Shown: positions 22,537 through 33,636, counted from the stretch's first letter. The stretch is 33,636 bases of DNA from Nitrosomonadaceae bacterium (GCA_919902625.1 CAKKRO010000031.1:1-33636), one strand, 5' to 3'. Numbers and translations: made by a program. Notes: generated by a model from the sequence alone, not told the origin.

Positions 22537-22548
22537 TTTATTTAACTC

Positions 22549-23085
22549 CTAGCTTTTAAGGGCAACAGCCATGGCTTCAAGTTTACCGCGAACTGAGGCA
22601 TCGAGAATTTCATCACCAACTTCAACTTTAATTCCACCAATTAATTCCGGATCAATACTTACTTGAGCCTCTATCTTACGCTTAAATTTTTGTTCGAGAT
22701 CTTCAACCAATTTCTTGAGTTGCCTATTTTCAATTGCAAATGCGCTAACGATTCTCGCTTCCAAAACACCTTCATGCCGTGCTTTCAATTGCTCGAATAA
22801 TTGACTGATCTGAGACAGAACAACTACGCGTTTATTTTCTATCAGCAACATCACAAGATTGCGAGCCTCAGCATTAAATTTGCCGCGGCCTATCTCCAGA
22901 AATATATCGCCTAGCTGCTTTGCAGAGACCCTTGGATTGCCAATCAGCAACTTTACTTGTTCATCTTCAGCAATCTCTGCCGCCAATTGCAGCATTTTTG
23001 ACCACTGAGACAAGCTATTATTCGCCACAGCCATCTTATACACCGCATCTGCGTAGGGCCTTGCAACAGTTATCGCCTCAGCCAT
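22549..23085 (-). CDS. atpH: F1Fo ATP synthase delta subunit
   Basis: ARPYADAVYKMA N-terminus, C-terminal DPELIGGIKVEVGDEILDASVRGKLEAMA. Confidence 0.96.
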   Translation of the reverse strand: MAEAITVARPYADAVYKMAVANNSLSQWSKMLQLAAEIAEDEQVKLLIGNPRVSAKQLGDIFLEIGRGKFNAEARNLVMLLIENKRVVVLSQISQLFEQLKARHEGVLEARIVSAFAIENRQLKKLVEDLEQKFKRKIEAQVSIDPELIGGIKVEVGDEILDASVRGKLEAMAVALKS

Positions 23086-23558
23086 TATTTCAAATCTTCC
23101 TCTATTGAAGCGAGCATATCGGCATGCGCTTTGGCATCCACTTCACGACGCAGTATTTTTGCCGCTCCCGCAACAGCCAGCTCGGCAACATGTTGCCGCA
23201 ACGCTTCTTTAGCGCTGAACATCTCATGTTCTATATCCGCTTTTGCGCCAGCAACTATTCGATCACCTTCTTCTTTCGCCGATTTTTTTGCCTCTTCAAC
23301 AATTTCTGTAGCTCGTTTCTCAGCTTGCAAAATTATTTCTGACGCACGTTGCTTCGCCTCTTTCAATACATCAGATGAACGCTGGCTTGCCAGCTCCAGC
23401 TCATGCCGGCCACGTTCTCCAGCAGCCAATCCATCCGCAATCGTTTTCTGACGCTCTTCAATTGCACGCAGCAATGGCGGCCATACATATTTAACAGTGA
23501 ACCAAATAAATATTGAAAAGGCTACCGCCTGAGAAATTAAAGTAAAGTTAATATTCAT
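23085..23558 (-). CDS. atpF: F1Fo ATP synthase subunit b
   Basis: MNINFTLISQAVAFSIFIWFTVKYVWPPLLRAIEERQKTIADGLAAGERG followed by a coiled coil; 1-nt overlap with atpH. Confidence 0.97.
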   Translation of the reverse strand: MNINFTLISQAVAFSIFIWFTVKYVWPPLLRAIEERQKTIADGLAAGERGRHELELASQRSSDVLKEAKQRASEIILQAEKRATEIVEEAKKSAKEEGDRIVAGAKADIEHEMFSAKEALRQHVAELAVAGAAKILRREVDAKAHADMLASIEEDLK

Positions 23559-23598
23559 GACAAGCCTGTAATATCTGATCTATACAGCAATCGCATTA

Positions 23599-23883
<285 letters not shown>

Positions 23884-23924
23884 TTATTAAGATTAATGAT
23901 TTTGCAACAAATAAAACTTTAAGA

Positions 23925-24746
<822 letters not shown>

Positions 24747-24770
24747 TTATTTTTATTTTATAAATTTATC

Positions 24771-25187
24771 TTATCTTTGCTTTGTATTGTCTGATACAAA
24801 CAATGCCATACTATGAATCAAAACTGTCAGGATAAATGTGCCAATAAATGCGAATGCATTGACATTCTCATAGTTTTTAAACACCGCCCATAATAAGATT
24901 ACTGTCAAAATTACTTTCACAGCCTCAGCTCTTAATGCGGTTCTTATAGTTCCACTGGCCGTATATCCCTGATGATGCGAGATAATTATCGCAAAAGCTG
25001 CTGAGGATATTATACTGACCGATCCTCCCAGGATTGCTGATACTGCACTATGCAAATCAAGCAATAATGCAATCACAATCACCACTATCAGAGTAACAAG
25101 TAATTGCGCGTGCAAAACAACACTAAGCGGCCTATTCTTTATCCAAGACATACTTACTCTCATCCTTGGACAGACAGCATTGCTCAC
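24771..25187 (-). CDS. atpI: ATP synthase subunit I
   Basis: Four-TM small protein (AILGGSVSIISSAAFAIII...) first in the atp operon. Confidence 0.85.
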   Translation of the reverse strand: MSNAVCPRMRVSMSWIKNRPLSVVLHAQLLVTLIVVIVIALLLDLHSAVSAILGGSVSIISSAAFAIIISHHQGYTASGTIRTALRAEAVKVILTVILLWAVFKNYENVNAFAFIGTFILTVLIHSMALFVSDNTKQR

Positions 25188-25344
25188 ACATAAAAAGACG
25201 GCTATTTTAGTTTATTTAACCCACCCAGTCAACGTAAAATTCCACGGTGCATGATGGAGTTGTTGAATTACTGTATTGAAACTCAATCTCTCGCTTGATT
25301 ATTGATATAAAACAGAATGAAAGCTGATTACAGGAGAAAAGTAT

Positions 25345-26496
25345 TTATGTTATCGTCAAATGCTCTATTCCGGAGCTGATATCTTTATCCTTGGCTTCCG
25401 CGCTATTAAGCTTGATTTGCAAGCGCAGCTCATTCATGGAATCAGCATTCCTCAGCGCATCTTCGTAACTTATTTTACCTGCTTCATAAAGTTCGAATAA
25501 CGCGGTATCAAATGTCTGCATACCCATCTCGCGAGATTTCTTCATTATTTCTTTAATTTCATGAACATTCCCCTTAAAAACCAAATCAGCAATAAGGGGG
25601 GAGTTAAGCAGCACTTCAATGGCTGCAACACGCCCATTTCCATCTTTTACTGGAATCAATCTTTGTGCCACTAGCGCTCTTAAATTCAGAGACAAATCCA
25701 TTAACAATTGGGCCCGCCGTTCTTCCGGAAAAAAATTAATAATACGATCAAGCGCCTGATTAGCGCTGTTTGCGTGCAATGTTCCCATACAAAGATGGCC
25801 TGTTTCAGCGAAAGCAATCGCATGCTCCATAGTTTCGCGATCACGTATTTCTCCAATTAAAATTACATCCGGTGCTTGCCGCAATGTGTTTTTTAAAGCC
25901 GCTTCCCATGATTCAGTATCAACACCTACTTCACGTTGAGTGATCACACAATGAATATGCTCATGCACATACTCCACCGGATCTTCAATGGTAATAATAT
26001 GACCATAACTGTTTTTGTTACGGTGACCAATGAGTGCCGCCATCGATGTGGATTTCCCTGAACCGGTACCGCCCACAAAAATCACAAGTCCACGCTTACT
26101 CATGACAACTTCTTTCAAAACCTGTGGTAATCCCAAATCATCAAACTCCGGAATTTTAGTTGTAATCGTCCGCAGCACCATGCCGACTTGTTGCTGCTGG
26201 ATAAAGGCGTTAACTCGGAAACGCCCTATTCCAGGAGGATTAATAGCAAAATTACATTCCTTGATAGCTTCGAATTCAGCAGCTTGCTTATCATTCATGA
26301 TCGCTTTAGCCAACATTTCAGCATGTTGTGCAGACAGCGATTGCTGAGAAACCGGTGTCATTTTTCCATCAATCTTGAATGCAGGCGGAAATCCTGCTGT
26401 AATAAATAAGTCTGAAGCCTTCTTGCTGAGCATCAAACGCAGCAAATCAGACATAAATTTTGTTGCTTGCTCCCTATCCATAATGCGCTCCTGCAA
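25345..26496 (-). CDS. pilU: Type IV pilus twitching ATPase PilU
   Basis: Secretion-ATPase motifs VGGTGSGKSTSMAALIGHRN, TIEDPVEYVHEH, DVILIGEIRDRETMEHAIAFAETGHLCMGTLHANSANQALDRI; PilU-like sequence and tandem location with pilT. Confidence 0.93.
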   Translation of the reverse strand: MQERIMDREQATKFMSDLLRLMLSKKASDLFITAGFPPAFKIDGKMTPVSQQSLSAQHAEMLAKAIMNDKQAAEFEAIKECNFAINPPGIGRFRVNAFIQQQQVGMVLRTITTKIPEFDDLGLPQVLKEVVMSKRGLVIFVGGTGSGKSTSMAALIGHRNKNSYGHIITIEDPVEYVHEHIHCVITQREVGVDTESWEAALKNTLRQAPDVILIGEIRDRETMEHAIAFAETGHLCMGTLHANSANQALDRIINFFPEERRAQLLMDLSLNLRALVAQRLIPVKDGNGRVAAIEVLLNSPLIADLVFKGNVHEIKEIMKKSREMGMQTFDTALFELYEAGKISYEDALRNADSMNELRLQIKLNSAEAKDKDISSGIEHLTIT

Positions 26497-26525
26497 TCCC
26501 GGTCAACGGTCAATTACCCGATCCA

Positions 26526-27569
26526 TCAAATCTTGAAATTATCCTTATTCATCGCCTTACTTCGTGCTTCGGACATTGAAATAACATTGCGTTTTACCAG
26601 ATCAGTCAAGTTCTGATCCAATGTCTGCATACCCACACTTTGACCTGTTTGAATTGCCGAGTACATCTGCGCAATTTTAGCTTCCCGTATCAGATTACGG
26701 ATAGCGGGTGTACCGATCATTATTTCATGTGCAGCTACGCGACCCTTGCCATCCTTTGTTTTTAAGAGCGCTTGAGAAATAACAGCGCGTAATGATTCGG
26801 ACAACATCGCTCGTACCATTTCTTTTTCTTCCGCCGGAAAAACGTCAATAATACGATCAACCGTTTTAGCGGCAGAACTTGTATGTAACGTGCCAAAAAC
26901 CAAATGACCTGTTTCAGCGGCTGTCATTGCCAAGCGTATCGTTTCCAGGTCACGCATTTCACCCACCAGAATTATGTCAGGGTCCTCGCGCAATGCTGAG
27001 CGCAACGCATTGGAAAAGCTTAACGTATCCCTCCCAACTTCTCTTTGGTTAATCAAACATTTCTTGCTCTCATGCACAAATTCTATGGGATCCTCAAGGG
27101 TCAGAATATGTCCGTATTCATTCTCGTTAATATCATTGATCATGGCCGCCAACGTAGTAGATTTTCCTGAACCTGTAGGGCCTGTTACCAGAACAACTCC
27201 GCGGGGCTGCTTGGCAATTTCAGCAAATATTTTGGGGGCTTTGATATCCTCCAGGCTTAAAACCTTCGATGGGATCGTGCGCATGACTGCTGCGGCGCCA
27301 CGCTGGGTATTAAATGCATTCACACGGAAACGCGCAAGATTTGGAACAGCAAAAGAGAAATCACATTCCAGGCTCTCTTCATAAAATTTGCGCTGACTAT
27401 CATTCATAATGTCATACACCATATTGTGCACTTCTTTGTGATCCATTTCCGGCAAATTAATGCGACGAATTTCACCATGCACCCGAATCATCGGTGGCAT
27501 GCCTGCAGACAAATGCAAATCTGAAGCACTGTTCTTAACTACGAATGCAAGCAACTCTACTATATTCAT
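26526..27569 (-). CDS. pilT: Type IV pilus twitching motility ATPase PilT
   Basis: MNIVELLAFVVKNSASDLHLSAGMPPMIRVHGEIRRIN, TGPTGSGKSTTLAAMINDIN, HILTLEDPIEFVHESKKCLINQREVG. Conserved start at ATG 27569, 7 codons inside the track ORF start at 27590. Confidence 0.96.
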   Translation of the reverse strand: MNIVELLAFVVKNSASDLHLSAGMPPMIRVHGEIRRINLPEMDHKEVHNMVYDIMNDSQRKFYEESLECDFSFAVPNLARFRVNAFNTQRGAAAVMRTIPSKVLSLEDIKAPKIFAEIAKQPRGVVLVTGPTGSGKSTTLAAMINDINENEYGHILTLEDPIEFVHESKKCLINQREVGRDTLSFSNALRSALREDPDIILVGEMRDLETIRLAMTAAETGHLVFGTLHTSSAAKTVDRIIDVFPAEEKEMVRAMLSESLRAVISQALLKTKDGKGRVAAHEIMIGTPAIRNLIREAKIAQMYSAIQTGQSVGMQTLDQNLTDLVKRNVISMSEARSKAMNKDNFKI

Positions 27570-27588
27570 TGCGACGCCCTCTGGTGAC

Positions 27589-27613
27589 AATATTCGACAT
27601 AATGTTGAATATT
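27589..27613. promoter_or_regulatory. 25-bp dyad 20 nt upstream of the pilT start (operator or 5'UTR hairpin candidate)
   Basis: AATATTCGACAT-A-ATGTTGAATATT: 12-bp arms with one mismatch, read directly from the sequence. Confidence 0.45.
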
Positions 27614-27887
27614 CGAAAAGTACTCATGAATCTCAAGCAGCAGCACCTGAGTGAGTCATTTATCAACGGAAGGAACGGACAAAAATTGAGCAGACACTGC
27701 TCTTATGGAGGCATCCGAAAACAGCGGTCATGGCAAGGGAAGGCTATTTTGAGGCAAGTGGTTATTCTATTTGCGAAATAGACCGGAAAATATAGCCAGG
27801 ATAGCTTCTTAGAGCAAACGGAGACGGGTAAAATCACTTGGCTTCATATTAAGAAGAATATTATTCCGTTATTTTGTGCCAGATAAT

Positions 27888-28624
<737 letters not shown>

Positions 28625-28632
<8 letters not shown>

Positions 28633-29179
28633 TGGGCTTCAACTCCAGAAGCTGATAATACACTGTGCCCGCTTTTGCACTACGTTTGATATTCCATGGC
28701 TTATCCGGAATCCATACACCTCTGGTCTCAGTATAAACCCGCCCATTTTTTTCAAGATGCGATGGCAGCAATAACAGTAATTCTGGCAATAATTCAAGCC
28801 GGTAGGGTGGATCAAGAAAAACGACATCAAATCTTCGCACATCAGAGTTCATAAAATTCAGCGCATTCATCATAACCGGTTCAACTTGCATTGCTTGCAA
28901 ACTTTCCTTATTCTCACATAATGCTCTGTAGATCTTGGCATCGGCCTCTACCATAACCACTCTCTCCGCTCCACGCGATGCAGCTTCGAAACCTAATGCA
29001 CCACTCCCTGCAAACAAATCAAGACAGCTCAGACCGCTCAAATCTTGTCCCAGCCAGTTAAATACTGTTTCACGGATTCTATCAGGAGTAGGTCTTAAAT
29101 CAGGCCGATCCGGAAAAGTCAGCAAACGGCTACGCCAATGACCACCGATAATACGGACTTTTCCCTGGATTAAAGCCAT
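28625..29179 (-). CDS. rsmD: 16S rRNA (guanine(966)-N(2))-methyltransferase RsmD
   Basis: [62 protein letters not shown]; stop overlaps the coaD start (ATGGATAA). Confidence 0.97.
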
Positions 29180-29193
29180 GCACTGAAAGTCGT

Positions 29194-30498
29194 TTACTCA
29201 ATGGCGCCAACAATGACAGCGACCATACCGTCAGGTTGAATCCGTCGCTGGAAAGCTTGCCGGATTTGCGCGGTTGTTACCGCTTCAACAGCTGCCAAAT
29301 AATCCGTTAAATAAGTCAGTGGCAAATGATAAAAACCGATCATGGCGAGAAAACTCAAAATCTTACTATTACTATCTATGCGGAGCGGAAAACCACCAAT
29401 AATATTTTGCTGGGCGGCGGCCAGTTCTTCCTCCGTCGGACCTTCAGTAACAAAGTCCTTGAGCACTTTCCGGGTTAATGCAAATGCTTCCTCTGACTGC
29501 TCTTTTTTTGTCTGCAAGACTATCTGAAAAGGCCCCTGTTCCTTATAGGGAGAAAAGGAGCTGTACACGCTATAGGCCAAACCACGTTGTTGGCGAACTT
29601 CTTCCATCAAGCGTGAAACGAATCCGCCACCGCCCAGTACATAATTCCCAACCAGAAGCGGAAAATAATCAGGATCATCTCGACGCAAGCCTGGATAAGC
29701 CAACTGTATATGACTTTGTGTTGCGGGGTGAGGAATCTTTTTTATATCGGCTATAGGAATCTGTACTGCCGGCATCTCGGTTTTTTGCTGGTCAAAAGAT
29801 AAATTCCCGGTCAGTAATTCTGCAATAGCTGCTGCTTCAAACCGGCTGACATCTCCAATGATTGCTATAACCGCATTCCCGGCAACATAGTAAGACCGAT
29901 AAAAAGCAAGCAGGTCTTCCCGCTGTAACGTATCCAGTATATCCATCTCGCCTAGACCGCTTAATCCGTAAGGATGACTGCCGTAGAGCATTTTCATCAA
30001 TTCACGTTCAGCGATATAATCAGGCTTGATGCTCGATTCTTTAATACTTGAGATTATTCTTGCCTTCTCACGCGCCAATACGTCCTGCGGGAATTCCGGG
30101 CGTTGAATAATACGCGCCAATATATCCAATGCCTGCTTGCGCTCTCGCTCGCTACTTAAAGTACGCAAAGCGATACCCGCACGATCCCGGTCAAAATGAC
30201 TGTTCAGTTGCGCCCCGACATCAGCCAGCGCCATCGCAATTTGATCTTCAGATAAACCACCCGCGCCCAGGCTGAGCAAATGCCGTACCAGATTGGCATT
30301 GCCCGACTTATCAGAGGTATCCATGCCACTACCCGCACCAAACTCCACACTGACATCCAACATGGGCAAATCGTGATTTTCAACAAAATAAACACGCGCA
30401 CCCGAAGATGTCTGCCAATACTGGATGGGTAGCGAAGCCAATACCCATTGAGAATAAAAACCAATCAGCAAGATGAGTATGCATCGTTTTATTTGCAC
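29194..30498 (-). CDS. M16 (pitrilysin/insulinase-like) family protein, non-catalytic type, with signal peptide
   Basis: M16 fold pattern (ARVYFVENHDLPMLDVSVEFGAGSG..., C-terminal LAYSVYSSFSPYKEQGPFQIVLQT). The HXXEH position reads N-L-V-R-H. Starts at GTG with a strong upstream AGGAGGT. Confidence 0.88.
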   Translation of the reverse strand: MQIKRCILILLIGFYSQWVLASLPIQYWQTSSGARVYFVENHDLPMLDVSVEFGAGSGMDTSDKSGNANLVRHLLSLGAGGLSEDQIAMALADVGAQLNSHFDRDRAGIALRTLSSERERKQALDILARIIQRPEFPQDVLAREKARIISSIKESSIKPDYIAERELMKMLYGSHPYGLSGLGEMDILDTLQREDLLAFYRSYYVAGNAVIAIIGDVSRFEAAAIAELLTGNLSFDQQKTEMPAVQIPIADIKKIPHPATQSHIQLAYPGLRRDDPDYFPLLVGNYVLGGGGFVSRLMEEVRQQRGLAYSVYSSFSPYKEQGPFQIVLQTKKEQSEEAFALTRKVLKDFVTEGPTEEELAAAQQNIIGGFPLRIDSNSKILSFLAMIGFYHLPLTYLTDYLAAVEAVTTAQIRQAFQRRIQPDGMVAVIVGAIE

Positions 30499-30556
30499 CA
30501 GAACCTCCTACAGTTCGTCAAGATTAGGCATATTCGTTATTTTCACGCCATACCGC

Positions 30557-30622
30557 CTAGCAGGGGCCGTTGAAAAACATATCGGGCAGCCGCAAGGCAG
30601 ATAGTTTTTTAGCAACCCGCTA
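30557..30622. repeat. REP-like imperfect palindrome spanning the ppc stop codon
   Basis: Arms TAGCAGGGGCCGTTGAAAAAC (30558-30578) and GTTTTTTAGCAACCCGCTA (30604-30622) around a small GCC-GCAA-GGC hairpin (30589-30598). Confidence 0.5.
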
Positions 30623-33421
30623 ACCACTATTGCGCAACCCGGCTGTCACGCCATTAATGGTCAGATGAATAGACCGTTTAACTTCTTCACTGTCCTCACC
30701 GGATCGGTAACGGCGTAACAATTCCACTTGTAAATGATTCAGCGGATCAATGTAAGGGATTCTGTTCCGAATACTCCGCGCCAATGTGGGATTGTCTTGC
30801 AATAGGTCGGTATGGCCAGTCACGGCAAACAGCCATTTTTTACTTCGCTCCCATTCTTCTTTAATACGCCCGAAAACTTGCTTACGTAACTCAACATCAT
30901 GGACTAATTCTGCGTAGCGCGAAGCAATGCCCATATCCGTCTTTGCCAGCACCATATCCATGTTGGATAATAGTGTCTGCATAAAGGGCCATTTCGTATA
31001 CATTTCCTGTAATAATTCCAGTCCGTGCCCAGTCTGGCTCTGCTGATTCACGAAAGCCTCCACCGCATGACCAAAACCATACCAGGCAGGTAACATCATA
31101 CGATTCAAACTCCAGCTAAATACCCAGGGGATTGCGCGTAAATCTTCAATTGCGTCAGAATTACTACGCGACGGAGGCCGACTGCCAATGTGCAACCCTG
31201 CTATTTCCCGAATGGGTGTAGATTCCTGAAAGAACTGTTTAAATCCTGGCGTTTCGTATACCAAATTACGGTAAGCCTCAAAAGAAACGGATGCGAGCGT
31301 TTCCATCGCCTGATAAAAACGATCAGCATTCCCCCCAACAGAATCATGACTCAGTAACGTTGCCTCCATAGTAGCTGCCACAAGCGTTTCAAGGTTCCGC
31401 CGCCCTATTTCAGGTTCAGCGTATTTGCTGCTGATGACTTCACCTTGTTCAGTCACACGTATCTGGCCATTAACACTACCTGCCGGCTGGGCCAGGATAC
31501 TCTGATAGCTGGGTCCACCCCCTCGTCCCACTGTCCCGCCACGGCCATGAAATAAACGCAATTCAACTTTGTGCTTGGCAAAAACTTTGGTAAGGTCGAT
31601 TTCAGCTTTATAAATTTCCCAATTGGAAGTGATAAAACCACCATCCTTGTTGCTATCCGAATAGCCCAGCATGACTTCTTGCGCGTTTCCTCGTGATTTT
31701 AGCAACTTGCTATAATACGGCAGTGAAAATAACTGATCCATGATGGCACCGCAACCGCGCAAATCTGCAATCGTTTCAAATAATGGAATGATGTTCAGAT
31801 CCAGTTGAGGATTTTCTCCCGCTTGTAACAAGCCCACTTCCTGCAACAGCAATGCAACTTCCAATATATTGATCACACCGGTTGTCATGGAAATGATGTA
31901 ATTGGGCATCGCCGCTTGCCCAAAATGCCGCTGAATCTCTGCCGCACACTGCAAAATGCGCAACTCTGCTTGTGCTGCTTCAGAACACATCTGAAAGGAT
32001 GAAAATAACGGACGTGGATTACTTATTTCTGACAACAACCACTTGATGCGTTCTTCTTCACTCAGTTGCCGATAATCTTTACAATGCGTACTCAGTTCAA
32101 ATAACTCCGCCACTACCTGTTCATGTACCTTACTATGCTGGCGCATATCCAGAGGCGCCAAGTGAAAGCCAAAGACATCCACTGCACGGCGCAGATTGCG
32201 TAAAGCTCCACACGCCACCCAATGTGACTTATGTTGCCTTAACGAATGGATAATAATATCAAGATCATGTACAAATTCAGCACTATTCCCATACGGCTTA
32301 TGGGTTCCCAGCGGATCATGTCGCGCAGATACATGAACATGACCCAATTGTTGAGCCGTTGCGATAAGGCGCGCGCCGATACTGAGAAAAATGCGCCGAT
32401 ATGGCTCGTCAGACCGGTTAGGAATATCCGGTGAGGCGGCTGCCAATTCTTTTACCTCATCACTGATTTTCACCAGTCTTTCAGTAAGACTCATTGAGCG
32501 GCCAATTTTGGTCACTTCATCGATATAAAAATCTAACGCTACCGATGATTGGCGTTCTACTGCACGCAACATTACTTCATGGGTAACAAAAGGATTGCCA
32601 TCACGATCGCCACCAATCCAACTGCCAATACGCAAGAAGGATGTAACATAGGGAGCATCTTTACCCAGGCGGCGTTCGAGCAGATCTTCTATTTTTGCAT
32701 AGACATAGGGTATCTCGGTCAGAAACGTATAGCTGTAATAAGCCAAACCGTTTTCAATCTCATCATACACAGACAAACGGGTTGGACGTAACATACGAGT
32801 CTGCCACAATATCTGAATAGTAGCGCGCATGCCTTCTTCATTATGGCGTAATTCATTCGGTGTCAGCTGGGTACGGGCACGTTCTTTCAACAAACGTTCA
32901 ATCGTTAATTGGCAATCCAATATGCTTCTTCTTTGGACTTCAGTCGGATGCGCTGTCAGAACAGGCGATATCACTGCTTTACTAAAAAAGTCCGCCAAGA
33001 CTTTAACATCTTTCCTGCTTTCCAGCACTCGCTCTAAAGCTAACGTCACACTGCCTGCCTGGGGCGGAGATCCCGCGCAAAGATGTGCACGCCGCCGCCG
33101 ATTATGATGCACATCTTCGGCGATATTAGAAAGTAGTGAAAAATAACTAAATGCACGGACGACAGGCAATGAATCCTTGTCACTCAACTGGTTGAGTATC
33201 GCATCAAGCTCATGCCGAGCCTCTGGATCTTGATCCCGATGAAAACGAATCGCGGTCTGACGTATATTTTCGACCAGTTCAAAAGCAATCTCACCTTCTT
33301 GCTCACGTAGCGTGTCACCCAACATACGCCCTAAAAGGCGGATATCTTCACGCAATGGCAGATCTTTGTCATTCACCCATTTATTCTTGGAATTATTGTT
33401 TCCTGAGTCATCAGTACTCAT
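30620..33421 (-). CDS. ppc: Phosphoenolpyruvate carboxylase
   Basis: LTAHPTEVQRRSILDCQ, GSWIGGDRDGNPFVTHE, EVMLGYSDSNKDGGFITSNWE, FHGRGGTVGRGGGPSYQSILAQPAGSVNGQIRVTEQGEV, SRPPSR. The probable start is ATG 33421 (MSTDDSGN) rather than the track start at 33505. Confidence 0.97.
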   Translation of the reverse strand: MSTDDSGNNNSKNKWVNDKDLPLREDIRLLGRMLGDTLREQEGEIAFELVENIRQTAIRFHRDQDPEARHELDAILNQLSDKDSLPVVRAFSYFSLLSNIAEDVHHNRRRRAHLCAGSPPQAGSVTLALERVLESRKDVKVLADFFSKAVISPVLTAHPTEVQRRSILDCQLTIERLLKERARTQLTPNELRHNEEGMRATIQILWQTRMLRPTRLSVYDEIENGLAYYSYTFLTEIPYVYAKIEDLLERRLGKDAPYVTSFLRIGSWIGGDRDGNPFVTHEVMLRAVERQSSVALDFYIDEVTKIGRSMSLTERLVKISDEVKELAAASPDIPNRSDEPYRRIFLSIGARLIATAQQLGHVHVSARHDPLGTHKPYGNSAEFVHDLDIIIHSLRQHKSHWVACGALRNLRRAVDVFGFHLAPLDMRQHSKVHEQVVAELFELSTHCKDYRQLSEEERIKWLLSEISNPRPLFSSFQMCSEAAQAELRILQCAAEIQRHFGQAAMPNYIISMTTGVINILEVALLLQEVGLLQAGENPQLDLNIIPLFETIADLRGCGAIMDQLFSLPYYSKLLKSRGNAQEVMLGYSDSNKDGGFITSNWEIYKAEIDLTKVFAKHKVELRLFHGRGGTVGRGGGPSYQSILAQPAGSVNGQIRVTEQGEVISSKYAEPEIGRRNLETLVAATMEATLLSHDSVGGNADRFYQAMETLASVSFEAYRNLVYETPGFKQFFQESTPIREIAGLHIGSRPPSRSNSDAIEDLRAIPWVFSWSLNRMMLPAWYGFGHAVEAFVNQQSQTGHGLELLQEMYTKWPFMQTLLSNMDMVLAKTDMGIASRYAELVHDVELRKQVFGRIKEEWERSKKWLFAVTGHTDLLQDNPTLARSIRNRIPYIDPLNHLQVELLRRYRSGEDSEEVKRSIHLTINGVTAGLRNSG

Positions 33422-33542
33422 TGCATTAAACGCCCATGATAAAAAATGAATACAGCACGTACTTGCCACAAGCCAAGTCAGCATCGACCATGCTAGAATG
33501 ATCACTATTAAGAACTTTTTGTAATTTTTTCATTTTATATTA

Positions 33543-33636
33543 ATGCCCAATTCACTTTTAACTCCCCAGAAAATCATCATCGCATCACGAGAAAGCTTAC
33601 TTGCCATGTGGCAAGCCAAGTTTATTCAGAAATGTT
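33543..33636 (+). CDS. hemC: Hydroxymethylbilane synthase (porphobilinogen deaminase), N-terminal fragment running off the right edge
   Basis: Translation MPNSLLTPQKIIIASRESLLAMWQAKFIQK..., which matches the HemC N-terminal IASRES.LA.WQA motif. Confidence 0.87.
   Translation, partial: MPNSLLTPQKIIIASRESLLAMWQAKFIQKC

Noticed and set aside
23131-23451. Plus-strand ORF of 106 aa rich in Ser/Ala
   Set aside because: Antisense to the coiled-coil part of atpF; composition is explained by the complement of Ala/Glu/Lys codons.
26974-27384. Plus-strand ORF of 136 aa (and the similar 26030-26347)
   Set aside because: Antisense to the conserved Walker regions of pilT and pilU; both shadow ORFs resemble each other only because pilT and pilU are paralogous.
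33422-33505. N-terminal hydrophobic extension of PEP carboxylase (MIILAWSMLTWLVASTCCIHFLSWAFNA)
   Set aside because: PEPC is cytosolic; the internal ATG at 33421 gives a normal start, and the extension probably covers the ppc-hemC promoter region.

Overview
This 33.6 kb window looks like conserved chromosomal core from a betaproteobacterium. The protein content and synteny suggest a Nitrosomonas/Nitrosomonadaceae-like genome; that placement is inference, as no database search was run. Nearly all genes lie on the minus strand. Read left to right, the window contains: the argB N-terminus; a CheW/PilI-like protein; a BON-domain lipoprotein and a GlcD-like FAD oxidase (both plus strand); an aa3-type cytochrome c oxidase cluster (ctaB, SCO-like, SURF1, ctaE, DUF2970-like, ctaG, a 34-aa small ORF missed by the ORF track, ctaD, ctaC); a 59-aa small membrane protein also missed by the track; a YccA/Bax-inhibitor-1 protein; a hypothetical protein; ruvB-ruvA-ruvC-yebC; glmS-glmU; the complete F1Fo ATP synthase operon atpIBEFHAGDC; pilU-pilT; a YfhL-type ferredoxin; coaD; rsmD; an M16-like protein without the HXXEH motif; ppc; and the N-terminus of hemC (plus strand). 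I found no phage, transposon, CRISPR array, defence island, tRNA or rRNA, and no convincing undescribed multi-gene system. The items most worth a second look are: ruvC with no ATG/GTG/TTG start upstream of its catalytic Asp, following an in-frame yebC stop; an orphan non-catalytic M16 homologue; two small ORFs absent from the track; a REP-like palindrome that includes the ppc stop codon; a 25-bp dyad just upstream of pilT; and a cox cluster that includes ctaB but no ctaA.
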